A stretch of 42,282 nt of DNA, taken from NCBI GenBank assembly GCA_050736615.1, contig JBOHWL010000118.1:1-42282 (forward strand), in the 5' to 3' direction. Below the pieces are notes generated by a model. It was not told where the DNA came from. It worked only from the letters and a program-made list of their open reading frames with translations, and did not search any database. The number at the start of each line of letters is the position of its first letter. Positions within the stretch are counted from its first letter, which is position 1. Shown one piece after another: positions 32,424 through 39,870 of this stretch. The translations under genes were made by a program, and so were the position numbers. This stretch comes from JBOHWJ01 sp050736615. GTDB taxonomy: Bacteria; Desulfobacterota; Binatia; Binatales; Binataceae.

Positions 32424-32707
32424 ATGATGAAGGACGCGCAGGTCAGGGTGTTGCGGAGGAAACTGATGGAAGGCAAGACCCAGGAGGCGGCAGCCGCAGG
32501 CGCGGGGATGAGCGTGGGCAGTGCGCGCAAGTGGCGCGCGGGGCTGTCCCGTCGCAGGCGCGCAAGCGGCACTGGCGGCGCAATCGGCCCGATCCGTTCG
32601 CCGGGGTGTTCGAGAACGAAGTAGTGCCGCTACTGGCGGCGGATGATAAGCGAGTGCTGGAAGCGCGGACCATCCCGGGCGAGCCATCGGGAAGTCCGTC
32701 ACCGTGA
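32424..32707 (+). mobile_element. IS21-family IstA transposase remnant
   Basis: The first frame reads MMKDAQVRVLRRKLMEGKTQ, then EAAAAGAGMSVGSARKW, the N-terminal helix-turn-helix of IstA-type transposases. After a frameshift near 32535 the next frame continues VPSQARKRHWRRNRPDPFAG, then VFENEVVPLLAADDKRVLEA, which is the following IstA segment. The catalytic integrase core and the IstB ATPase gene are missing. Only about 90 of some 500 residues are left. Together with the IS110 scrap it marks this interval as an insertion hot spot. Confidence 0.8.
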
Positions 32708-32710
32708 GTC

Positions 32711-32914
32711 TCGCTCGCCACCATCGCGGGATTTGCCGCACTTATGCTGACCTCGAGTCTCGTGAGCCTGGGGCTGATACTCGCGGTCGGCGTCTTGTTG
32801 GTCCTGCTTGCAACATCGGTAGTGCTGCCGGCCCTGCTGTGCATTCTGCCAGTGCCCCTGACTCCAGCCGAGATTGATCAGTGTCGAAGCGCATCGGACG
32901 CGAATTCGGAATGA
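32711..32914 (+). pseudogene. C-terminal tail of an RND/MMPL-family exporter
   Basis: Directly after the IS21 remnant an open frame reads SLATIAGFAALMLTSSLVSL, then GLILAVGVLLVLLATSVVLP and ALLCILPVP, ending at TGA 32912-32914. This is the last part of an RND/MMPL exporter, where TTIAGF-x2-L starts one membrane helix and VLPALL ends the last. Such proteins have 800 or more residues; at most 67 are left. Insertion and loss of the IS21 element probably removed the rest. Confidence 0.65.
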
Positions 32915-33258
32915 CTGTCTCGTGGCGCTGATTTGATCCGCCGCGCGATCGAGGTTGTCGGGCGCAATCCTGATTCCTACGCGGCAGCAAGCGGCGTTCT
33001 TCCAGCCGAAAATCTCGCTTCAGCGATTTCACATAGGGGGCCGCATGGGGTTGCTAACAGAGGACACCACGTTGAGCCAGCCATAGAAAGGCTCTTCGCC
33101 AATCCGCTGGCGGCATACCCGCACGCGCACTACGCGGCGCCGGAATGCTACGCAGCCCGCATCGACCGGGTCGCTTGACGCAAAATCCACTGGGAGAGCG
33201 GATTGCCACCGCGGCAATCCACTCTGGAAATCCACCAAGAGCAAGGAAGGAGTCTCAA
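32915..33258. other. 344-bp intergenic region before the SnoaL-like gene
   Basis: No gene is supported. The main feature is the hairpin at 33195-33225. A plus-strand frame at 32933-33178 has no motif. The region must carry the promoter of the SnoaL-like gene. Confidence 0.5.
33195..33225. promoter_or_regulatory. Inverted repeat upstream of the SnoaL-like gene
   Basis: AGAG at 33195-33198 and GGATTGCC at 33200-33207 pair with GGCAATCC at 33213-33220 and CTCT at 33222-33225 around a 5-base loop, with a single mismatch (33199/33221). It lies 34 bases before the ATG at 33259. It could be a regulator operator or a leader hairpin; it has no T-run, so it is not an intrinsic terminator. Confidence 0.45.
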
Positions 33259-33708
33259 ATGAGTAAAGAAATCGACAACAAGGCGATCGTTGGTCGCTGG
33301 TTCACGGAATTCTGGGGCAAGAACTGCGAGCTCAGAGTGATTGACGAACTCGCAGCGCCCGACATGCTGCTGCAATATTCATTGCACGAGCCGCGTCGTG
33401 GCCGCGAGAATATCAAGGCCTTCATGACCGGATTTCGCGAAGCGTTTCCGGACCTGAATTTCTGGGGCACGGCCGATCTAATTGCCGAGGGCGACTATGT
33501 GGTTGGCCAATGGGCGGGTGGCGGTACACACACCGGTCCGGCTTTCAGCGACTTTCTCGCCGGCTCATTGCCGGCCGCGACTGGGCGCAAGATGCATTTC
33601 ACTGGGACCACCATACTTCGCGTCAAAGACGGCAAAATCGCGGAGGAAATCGGTCTGGACGACGGTGTGACCGCCCTCCAACAGCTCGGCCTAATTCGTA
33701 AAGTTTGA
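33259..33708 (+). CDS. SnoaL-like/ester cyclase family protein
   Basis: A 149-residue soluble protein with the SnoaL-like fold (cone-shaped alpha+beta barrel). Features: N-terminal helix NKAIVGRWFTEFWGKN, then LAAPDMLLQYSLHEPRRGRE, the helix ENIKAFMTGFREAFPDLNF, strands with VGQWAGGGTHTGP, and the C-terminal LRVKDGKIAEEIGLDDG. Polyketide cyclases and many stress-linked proteins of unknown substrate belong here. A strong AAGGAAGGAG site supports ATG 33259. An inverted repeat lies just upstream and a strong hairpin just downstream, so it is probably a single-gene transcription unit. Confidence 0.85.
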   Translation: MSKEIDNKAIVGRWFTEFWGKNCELRVIDELAAPDMLLQYSLHEPRRGRENIKAFMTGFREAFPDLNFWGTADLIAEGDYVVGQWAGGGTHTGPAFSDFLAGSLPAATGRKMHFTGTTILRVKDGKIAEEIGLDDGVTALQQLGLIRKV

Positions 33709-33716
33709 TCGAACAA

Positions 33717-33746
33717 GGGCCGCTGCCGACTCATAGGCAGCGGCCC
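33717..33746 (+). terminator. Hairpin after the SnoaL-like gene
   Basis: GGGCCGCTGCC at 33717-33727 pairs perfectly with GGCAGCGGCCC at 33736-33746 around an 8-base loop, eight bases after the TGA. No T-run follows, so it is a GC-rich hairpin that may end transcription or protect the 3' end of the mRNA. Confidence 0.6.
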
Positions 33747-33847
33747 CGGGTGATCGGGTGTCCCGAGTTCGATGGCAATCAAAAGCGGCGCGATCTCGGC
33801 GCGCATCCGCAGAGCTCTACCGCCTTATCGGTCGTATGCCCCGAGTC

Positions 33848-34098
33848 TCACTGCGGCATCTTCGGAAACTTCGCAGTGCCCGGGCTGAGAACGTCCCACG
33901 GCTGCGCGCTCGACGTAAAGATGTCCATCGCCGGCTTGTAGATGCTCGGATCGTCAAGGCTGGTGGCGGAGATGACCAGCATGTCCGGATACCCGGCGGG
34001 GCGGGATATCACCCGTGCTCCGCAGTTTGCACAGAAACCGCGGCTTATCGCGCCGCCGCTATCGCCTTTAACGTCGTAATACTTGAGCTGGCCGGCGA
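33848..34098 (-). pseudogene. GFA-family protein, N-terminus lost by recombination
   Basis: On the minus strand VAGQLKYYDVKGDSGGAISR, GFCANCGARVISRPAGYPDM and IYKPAMDIFTSSAQPWDVLS form the second half of a GFA/CENP-V-like zinc protein (glutathione-dependent formaldehyde-activating family). Its second Cys pair (CANC) remains. The first 50-60 residues, with the first zinc ligands (C-x-C and C-x-C-x2-C), are missing: at about 34098 the sequence changes into a partial copy of the MetE-like gene. The frame continues through that copy to 34258, making a chimeric frame whose N-terminal part is antisense to MetE-like sequence. It cannot be a working GFA enzyme. Confidence 0.8.
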
Positions 34099-34339
34099 CG
34101 CAAATTGTGGATTCAGTCGCAATATCCGATACTAGCGGCCTGCCCCCGCCCTGATCACACTCGCGTCCGGCACGTCTATCTGGGGCTGATTCACTATACT
34201 GACGGCGTCCACGGCGCGCGGCGGCGCAGCGGTATCCACCCAATTTCGGCGTAGCCACGGAATGTGGATTCGGACGGCGGCCCAGCGCTCAAGATGTGCG
34301 CCGGTTGATTAGGCTGCACGCGGACGTGGTGGACTAAAT
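34092..34339 (+). pseudogene. Partial, internally deleted copy of the MetE-like gene
   Basis: Bases 34092-34155 match 28849-28913 with a few differences, and bases 34151-34339 match about 29568-29769 almost exactly, up to and including the stop and the following AAT. The 650 or so bases between these parts are missing; the junction shares CTGAT/CGATCAC-like microhomology. A further 13-base deletion falls in the GCGCGCGGCG stretch near 34220. The copy is therefore a dead duplicate of the gene at 28730-29767, 5 kb away in the same orientation. Confidence 0.9.
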
Positions 34340-34355
34340 CGACCTTTCCCCCAAA

Positions 34356-34384
34356 CTTCTCCCCGCTCTTTAGCGGGGGAGAAG
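34356..34384. repeat. Palindromic hairpin repeat
   Basis: CTTCTCCCCGCT at 34356-34367 pairs with AGCGGGGGAGAAG at 34372-34384 with one bulged G and a 4-base loop. Elements of this type (TCTCCCCGC, short T-rich loop, GCGGGGAGA) occur dispersed in many environmental genomes. It lies between the MetE-like copy and the beta-lactamase-like gene end. Confidence 0.75.
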
Positions 34385-34425
34385 CGTGGGATGCAGCCTG
34401 TAACTTATTAACAGCCGGCTAAGCG

Positions 34426-34444
34426 CCGCTCAGCGCGTGAGCGG
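34426..34444 (-). terminator. Small hairpin after the beta-lactamase-like gene
   Basis: CCGCTCA at 34426-34432 pairs with TGAGCGG at 34438-34444 around a 5-base loop, about 20 bases beyond the stop of the minus-strand beta-lactamase-like gene. It has no T-run on the minus strand and is a tentative terminator. Confidence 0.35.
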
Positions 34445-34463
34445 TTGCCGCGAGCGCCCTTCT

Positions 34464-35679
34464 TTATTCCTCGATTGCTTGATAAACGAGCGTCCAGAAG
34501 TCCGCCATGATGCGCGGCAATACCGGTGATTCCATCATGCGTTGAGTGAGGATGATGCCAGCGCTATCCGCGCTCGGATCGGAATAGCCCGACGTGCCGG
34601 TCCCGCCAACCCAGCCGAACCGTCCCGGAACGGAGGAAAGATCGACGCGCCTGGTATCGACGCCCACGCCAAATCCCCAGCCCTTCTTGAATCCGCCGTA
34701 ACCGTCGCCGAAGAACAGCTCCATGCCTTGCTTCTGCGCGTCGGTCAAATGGTCCGTCGTCATGAGTACGACCGACGCTGGCGAAAGGATGCGCCCGCGC
34801 CCATAGCGACCCTTGCCGAGCATCATGCGGGAGAAGGCTAGATAGTCGTCAGCGGTCGAAACCAGGCCGCCGCCGCCCGCCGCGAAGCAAGGTGATTTGC
34901 CCCAGCGGCTCGTTCTCGGATCGTCATGGATCTGAAGTTTGCCCGTCGCAGGATCGCGCATATAGCTAGTGGCAAAACGGTCCCGCTTCTCAGGCGGGAC
35001 ATGAAAATCCGTATCCTTCATTCCGAGCGGCGCGAAAATACGTTCGCGCAGGAAGTCCGCAAAGGCTTGCCCTGAAGCGCGCGCGATCAGCACCCCCAGA
35101 ACGTCGGCGCCTGTGTGATAAAGCCATTTCTCGCCGGGCTGATACATGAGGGGCAGTGCGCCGAGTCGCTTCATGTAGTCGTCAGGCGTGTGCTCGACCG
35201 GATTGGGTCCAGGCATCAGCCCGGCCGTTTCCATCGCTTTTTGGATCGGATAAGCAGGCGGCCACACCATCACGGCGCCGAAGCCCCAACGGAAGGTAAG
35301 GAGGTCTCGCAAGTTGATCGCGCGCGTCGCGGGCACCGTGCCGTCCAGTGGCGCCTCGAGCCGCCGCAGCACCTTGCGGCTCGGCAAGTTCGGGCAGAAA
35401 TTCGTCGATCGGATCGTCTAACCTGAGCTTGTATTCCTCCACCAGTACCATGACGGCCGCCGCAGTTATGGGCTTCGTCATCGAGGCGATGCGAAAGATG
35501 GTGTCTCGCTTCATCGGCGCGCCGCCGAACGAAAGCGCACCGAGCGCCTCGACATGCACGTCCTCGCCACAACTGACGAGTGCCACAAGCCCGGGCACCT
35601 CGCCACGATCGATATACTCGCCTAACACCGTGCGCATGCGTTCCAGACGTACGGCGGAGAGACGTTGGGTCATGGTCAT
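34464..35679 (-). pseudogene. Class C beta-lactamase/serine hydrolase family, frameshifted
   Basis: On the minus strand MTMTQRLSAVRLERMRTVLG begins a penicillin-binding-like serine hydrolase. The nucleophile motif SMTK is in IFRIASMTKPITAAA near residue 65. Close to 35380, after DEFLPELAEP, the frame shifts by one and the protein continues SRKVLRRLEAPLDGTVPATR, then YQPGEKWLYHTGADVLGVLI (the Tyr motif region), FADFLRERIFAPLGMKDTDF and the end FWTLVYQAIEE. Repaired it has about 400 residues, normal for the family, and no signal peptide. Relatives act as esterases more often than as lactamases. One indel separates it from a working gene, so a sequencing error is possible. Confidence 0.82.
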
Positions 35680-36332
35680 GCTCCGGGATTCTCCCTGGCG
35701 TGGCCCGCGCGGCGGCAACCGCTATCCCTCATTCGAAAGAAACGGCGGCGGCGCTGGCTTGTAATTTTCAAGCGTGCGTGCGGATATGTACCCGCGTGCT
35801 GTTCGGATAGTCGCGCTTGCCGATCTTCAATCCGTTGTGGCGCAAAATATCGTAGGCGATGGCAAGGTGAAATAGGCCAAATTACCTGAGCATCACTCTT
35901 CTAGGGCTCAGGCTGGAAAAGAAGACCGCGCTAATCGAATCGCTTAATCCCAAATGGCGCAATCTCACGCTGGTGAATCAAGAGAATCGCTCCGCGTCGA
36001 ATCCTTGTTTTAACGCACCTCGCAGACTCGTTCGCTCGCTCCGCCTGGTGTGCTCGCTTCGGCTGCGCTGGAAGCAGACTAAGTTCGGAATGACAGTTGT
36101 TGCGGAAGTTGCCTGAGCGCGGATTCTGATGAGCCGCCGCTGAGCCATCGACGTGCGTTGCGATTCCCATTTCCCAGCTTCCGCCAGCTTCAGGATTTGC
36201 CGCGCCATCAGCGTCGAGGCGTCGGCGGCCACACTGCATTCGAAAGTACCGCCGTCACGCTCGTATCATGGCTGCGAACTCTCGACGACGCATCGGGTAT
36301 TAGCGTGTGCACGATTTGGGGGCGGCGGTGAA
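35680..36332. other. 653-bp intergenic region with a dispersed repeat
   Basis: No gene is supported. A minus-strand frame beginning near 36232 (MAADASTLMARQILKLAEAG) looks protein-like for about 35 residues and may be a gene remnant. Around 35985-36100 lies a CTCGCTCCG-rich repeat with TTCGGAATGACA, related to the repeat in the 6.5-7.0 kb gap. Confidence 0.6.
36014..36031. repeat. Dispersed repeat, second copy
   Basis: ACGCACCTCGCAGACTCG at 36014-36031 matches the reverse complement of 6743-6760 in 17 of 18 positions. Both copies are followed (in repeat orientation) by GCTCGC-rich sequence and both lie near a T-C-G/A-GAATGACA phrase. This points to a non-coding interspersed element present at least twice in the window. 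Confidence 0.65.
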
Positions 36333-36701
36333 TCACGCCAGGCAGATGCCGGGGATTGAAAGTTTGCGGAACAGATGCGGTGAGGCGACGGTGCTTGCGG
36401 GATATTGCCGCAAGCGGGACTGAAATTCGGGATTGGCAAACGCGCGCGCGAAATGCCCGGCGGATTCCCATACCGCGTAATTCAAAAACACCGTGCTGCC
36501 AGCTATGCCGCGATGAAGCTGGGCCGAAATGAAGCCGGCCTGAAGCTTCATCCAGGCCGCGTCTTCGGCCCAGGCGTGGATCAAGTCATCCGCCTCCTCT
36601 CGCTTCACGTTGAATTTGTTGATCAGGACAACCGGACCGTCGTCATCGTTTAGCTGCTCACGCAGCGCGACCTGTTCGTCCATTTCGACCATCGCGATCA
36701 T
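36333..36701 (-). CDS. Antibiotic biosynthesis monooxygenase (ABM) domain protein
   Basis: A 122-residue minus-strand protein with one ABM-type dimeric alpha/beta barrel domain: VVLINKFNVKREEADDLIHA near residues 24-43, then WMKLQAGFISAQLHRG near 50-65, TVFLNYAVWESAGHFARAFA near 70-89. The family includes quinol monooxygenases and heme-degrading proteins; many are uncharacterised. GGAGGAG precedes the ATG at 36701. The VOC-family gene lies 104 bp upstream on the same strand, so the two may be co-transcribed, and both are small dimeric barrel-like proteins. Confidence 0.85.
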   Translation of the reverse strand: MIAMVEMDEQVALREQLNDDDGPVVLINKFNVKREEADDLIHAWAEDAAWMKLQAGFISAQLHRGIAGSTVFLNYAVWESAGHFARAFANPEFQSRLRQYPASTVASPHLFRKLSIPGICLA

Positions 36702-36805
36702 GCTGGGCTCCTCCGTGATGAAGCGAGGATGAAAAGTGCGCGGCCTTGATCGCCGGCGCAGGCCAAGGCGACTTCGACCCTCAGGTTGCGTGAGTGAAAC
36801 GCCGG

Positions 36806-37222
36806 CTATTCCCTATTTGGGGGTTGAGTCGGGGTCCACATTTCCGGCATCGCGCCATACGGGCGCGTGATCAGTTCGAGCGCATGGCCGTCAAGGTCAT
36901 GGAAATAAAAACCCCGGCCGCCATAAAGATGGTTGATTTCGCCGCGACCGGTGAAGTTGAAATCCGCATAAAATTCGATTCCGGCTGCGCGCACGCGGAC
37001 GAGCGCGGCGTCGAACTCGGTCTCGGTCACAAGAAAAGCATAATGCTGGTGGGGCAAATGCGGATTCTCCGCGAAGTCAAGCGTGACGCCGTTGCTGGTC
37101 CGCACTTGCACGAACGGACCCCACTCCGATGCGGATGCCAAGCCGAGGATATCGACGACAAAACGCGCCGAGCGCCATTTATCGCCGGCGGGAACAATCA
37201 AGTGATTGAGCTCGATGCCCAT
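36806..37222 (-). CDS. VOC-family (glyoxalase/dioxygenase-like) protein
   Basis: A 138-residue vicinal-oxygen-chelate protein. It begins MGIELNHLIVPAGDKWRSAR, where the His in LNH is the usual first metal ligand, has VTLDFAEN and HYAFLVTETEFDAALVRVRA in the middle, and ends with GRGFYFHDLDGHALELITRP, which holds the last metal-ligand Glu. One betaalphabetabetabeta pair is complete, so it would work as a dimer. Substrates of the family are diverse (glyoxalase, fosfomycin resistance, ring dioxygenases). AAGGAG stands directly before ATG 37222; longer frames upstream have no such support. The neighbour on the plus strand starts divergently at 37507. Confidence 0.87.
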   Translation of the reverse strand: MGIELNHLIVPAGDKWRSARFVVDILGLASASEWGPFVQVRTSNGVTLDFAENPHLPHQHYAFLVTETEFDAALVRVRAAGIEFYADFNFTGRGEINHLYGGRGFYFHDLDGHALELITRPYGAMPEMWTPTQPPNRE

Positions 37223-37506
37223 GGTCGTTCTCCTTCGCGCCCGCTTGCGGAGCACGGCTTGCACAGGTGGGCGCGCTAGCTTTGCTTGACCATATCCTAA
37301 CGCCGGCCCCGAGCTTAGCACGGGAGCGCGGCGCGCACGAAGGCAGTGCGAATCAGTCGCGCGTTCATTCCAGCACAGAGCCGGCTTTTGAAGCTTGCCT
37401 TGCTTTCGATTGGCGGCTTCAACGAGAATCAGGCCAGCAGGGCGATATTTTTCCAACGCGTTTAGCTGGCTATTTTTCTCCGGCCTGAAGGCTCGGAAGC
37501 GCAACG

Positions 37507-39834
37507 ATGGACAAAGCTCTCGATGGTATCAGCGTAATCGAATTCAGCTCGAATATGGCGGCGGCGTACGCCGCGATGTTGCTCGCCGAGCAGGGCGCGC
37601 GCGCCTTGCGGGTCGAACCGGTGGAAGGCGCGGCCGGGCGCGGCACGCCGCATTTTCACGTGCTCAATCGCGGCAAGCGGGCCGCCTTTATCGATCTTGA
37701 GTCGGCCTCCGGCCGCGCCGAAGTGGCACGCCTGATCGAGCGTACGGATATCGTCATCGCGGGGTTCACACCGTCGCGGCTGCGTGCGCTCGGGCTTGAC
37801 TACGAGGCCATCCGGCGCGTCAATCCGCGCGCGATTGCGCTCTATGCCCCGCCGTTTGGTTTGCGCGGACCCGACGCCGATCTTGACGGTGACGAGGAGC
37901 TGGCGGCCGCACTCGGCGGGATTCCGGGGACACAATGGGCCCGCAGCGGCGAACCGGTGGCGCTGACGTTTCCCGCCGCCAGCTATTCGGCGGGCGTGCT
38001 GGGCGCCGCGGCGGTGACCGCGGCGTTGATCGCGCGCAGCCGCGACGGCGGAGGCCAGGCGGTCGAGGTGTCGCTACTGGCGGGCACGTTTTCGTTACAA
38101 ACCGGCGGCATCATGCGGCATGAGAAGATGACTTCGCTCTACCATGGACCGCAGGATCCGCTCGGTCCGATTCCATGCTACCGGCTGTTCGAGGCCAAGG
38201 ACGGCCGCTACCTGTTCGTTGCGTGTGGCAATCCAACGTTTTGGAACAAATTCGCGCTCGCGCTCGAACGCCCCGAGCTGGTCGCCGACCCGCGCTTTGA
38301 AGGCGCACCCTGGGGCATCGCGCCGCAGCATTGGCAGAGCTTGAAGGACATCCTGGAAGCGATCATGCGCACGCGCACGCGCGCGGAGTGGCTGGCGATT
38401 CTACGCGCGGCCGACGTGCCGTCGGCGCCGGTGCTGACGCGCCAGGAATTCATCGAGCATCCGCAGGTGCGCGCGCTCGGGATGCGCCGCGAGGTCACCG
38501 ACCCGGTCCTCGGCGTGACCGTGCAGATGGGCATTCCGGTGCAGCTCGGCGACACGCCGGGCGATATCGGCGGGCCAGCGCCGGCCTTGAGCCATGATGG
38601 CGACGGCGCGTCGGCCTGGCTGGAGGATAACGCCGCCGCGCCATCGCCGCCGCTGTCCCAGGCCCCCAATACGCGGCGCGGCCCGTTAAGCGGCGTTGTG
38701 GTGCTGGATTTCTGCAGCTATATCGCGGGCTCGTACGGTCCCATGATTTTGGCCCAGATGGGCGCGGAGGTGATCAAAGTCGAAAGCCTCGAGGGCGACG
38801 CCTTTCGTCATTTCGGCTTCGGCTTTTTGGGCTGGAACCAGGGCAAGCGCGGGCTTTCGCTGAACCTCGGCAGTGACGAGGGCCGCGCGATTATCCATGA
38901 ACTGGCGGCCAAGGCTGACATCGTGGTGGAAAATTTGCGGCCCGGACGGATGCGGCGTTTCGGGCTGGATTACGCCACGCTGGCGGCGATCAATCCGCGC
39001 CTCATCTATATGTCGGTCAACGGCTTCGGCAATCGCGGACCCGAGTATAATCAGCCCGGCTTCGACCCCTTGCTGCAGGCGCGTTCGGGGGTGATGGCGG
39101 CGCAGGGTGGTCCGCACGGCCATCCGGTCTATCTGACCTGCGCGATTTGCGATTACGGCGCCGCGATGTTATCCGCGTTCGGCTGTATCCTGGCGTTGCA
39201 TGCGCGGCAAAGCAGCGGACGGGGGCAATTCTGCGAAACTTCGCTGCTCCAGTCCGCAATGGCGCTTCAGGCAGGCGAGTTCATTTTCTACGACGGCCGT
39301 CCCGACATGGAAAACGGCGGCGCCGAATATCGCGGCAGCGCCGCGCTCAACCGCTGCTATCGATGCGGCGACGGCCAATGGCTGTTCATCAGCGCGCACG
39401 ATCCGAATGCGTGGAACGCATTAGCCAGTATGCTCGGCGATCATCTCCCAGCGATGAGCTTCGAGATAGCGGCGCGCGAGCCGGCGGAGGGCAAATTGGC
39501 CGCCGCACTGAGCGAGCATTTCAACGGACTAGAGCGTGCCAGCGCTTTGCAAGCGATGCGCGCGGCCGGGATTCCCGCCACCACGGTCAATCGTTTCGGC
39601 GATTTGTTCGACGAGCCACAAGTTAACGCCAATGAACTATTGATCGAATTGCCGCATTCGGAATGGGGCCGCGTCATCCAGAGCGGCATGCTGACGAAAT
39701 TTTCGGCGACACCAGGGAAAATCGAGCGGTCCGCGCCACTGTTGGGCGAGCATACCGAAGAGATCCTGACGTCCTATCTGGGCTATACCGAAGAGCGGAT
39801 TGCAGGCCTCATAAAACGTCGCATCGTGCAGTGA
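37507..39834 (+). CDS. Double-domain family III CoA transferase
   Basis: A 775-residue protein of two tandem CaiB/BaiF (family III) CoA-transferase domains, about residues 1-375 and 395-770. Domain 1 starts LDGISVIEFSSNMAAAYAAM; domain 2 starts LSGVVVLDFCSYIAGSYGPM and has the fuller set of motifs (LAQMGAEVIKVES, GWNQGKRGLSLNL, VENLRPGRM, GFGNRGPE). In formyl-CoA transferase the catalytic Asp sits in a VD-x-S-x-x-D stretch. Here these places read VEVSLLAG (Ala192) and CETSLLQS (Gln582), so both halves appear to lack the Asp. Such enzymes move CoA between acids in the cytoplasm. No acyl-CoA pathway genes adjoin it. Confidence 0.9.
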   Translation: MDKALDGISVIEFSSNMAAAYAAMLLAEQGARALRVEPVEGAAGRGTPHFHVLNRGKRAAFIDLESASGRAEVARLIERTDIVIAGFTPSRLRALGLDYEAIRRVNPRAIALYAPPFGLRGPDADLDGDEELAAALGGIPGTQWARSGEPVALTFPAASYSAGVLGAAAVTAALIARSRDGGGQAVEVSLLAGTFSLQTGGIMRHEKMTSLYHGPQDPLGPIPCYRLFEAKDGRYLFVACGNPTFWNKFALALERPELVADPRFEGAPWGIAPQHWQSLKDILEAIMRTRTRAEWLAILRAADVPSAPVLTRQEFIEHPQVRALGMRREVTDPVLGVTVQMGIPVQLGDTPGDIGGPAPALSHDGDGASAWLEDNAAAPSPPLSQAPNTRRGPLSGVVVLDFCSYIAGSYGPMILAQMGAEVIKVESLEGDAFRHFGFGFLGWNQGKRGLSLNLGSDEGRAIIHELAAKADIVVENLRPGRMRRFGLDYATLAAINPRLIYMSVNGFGNRGPEYNQPGFDPLLQARSGVMAAQGGPHGHPVYLTCAICDYGAAMLSAFGCILALHARQSSGRGQFCETSLLQSAMALQAGEFIFYDGRPDMENGGAEYRGSAALNRCYRCGDGQWLFISAHDPNAWNALASMLGDHLPAMSFEIAAREPAEGKLAAALSEHFNGLERASALQAMRAAGIPATTVNRFGDLFDEPQVNANELLIELPHSEWGRVIQSGMLTKFSATPGKIERSAPLLGEHTEEILTSYLGYTEERIAGLIKRRIVQ

Positions 39835-39870
39835 TAAGTGTGATGCCTCCGAAATGCCAGTAAACACGGC

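Noticed and set aside
36794..37279. Plus-strand frame of 161 codons
   Set aside because: It is antisense to the VOC-family gene, which has a ribosome-binding site and a clear domain.
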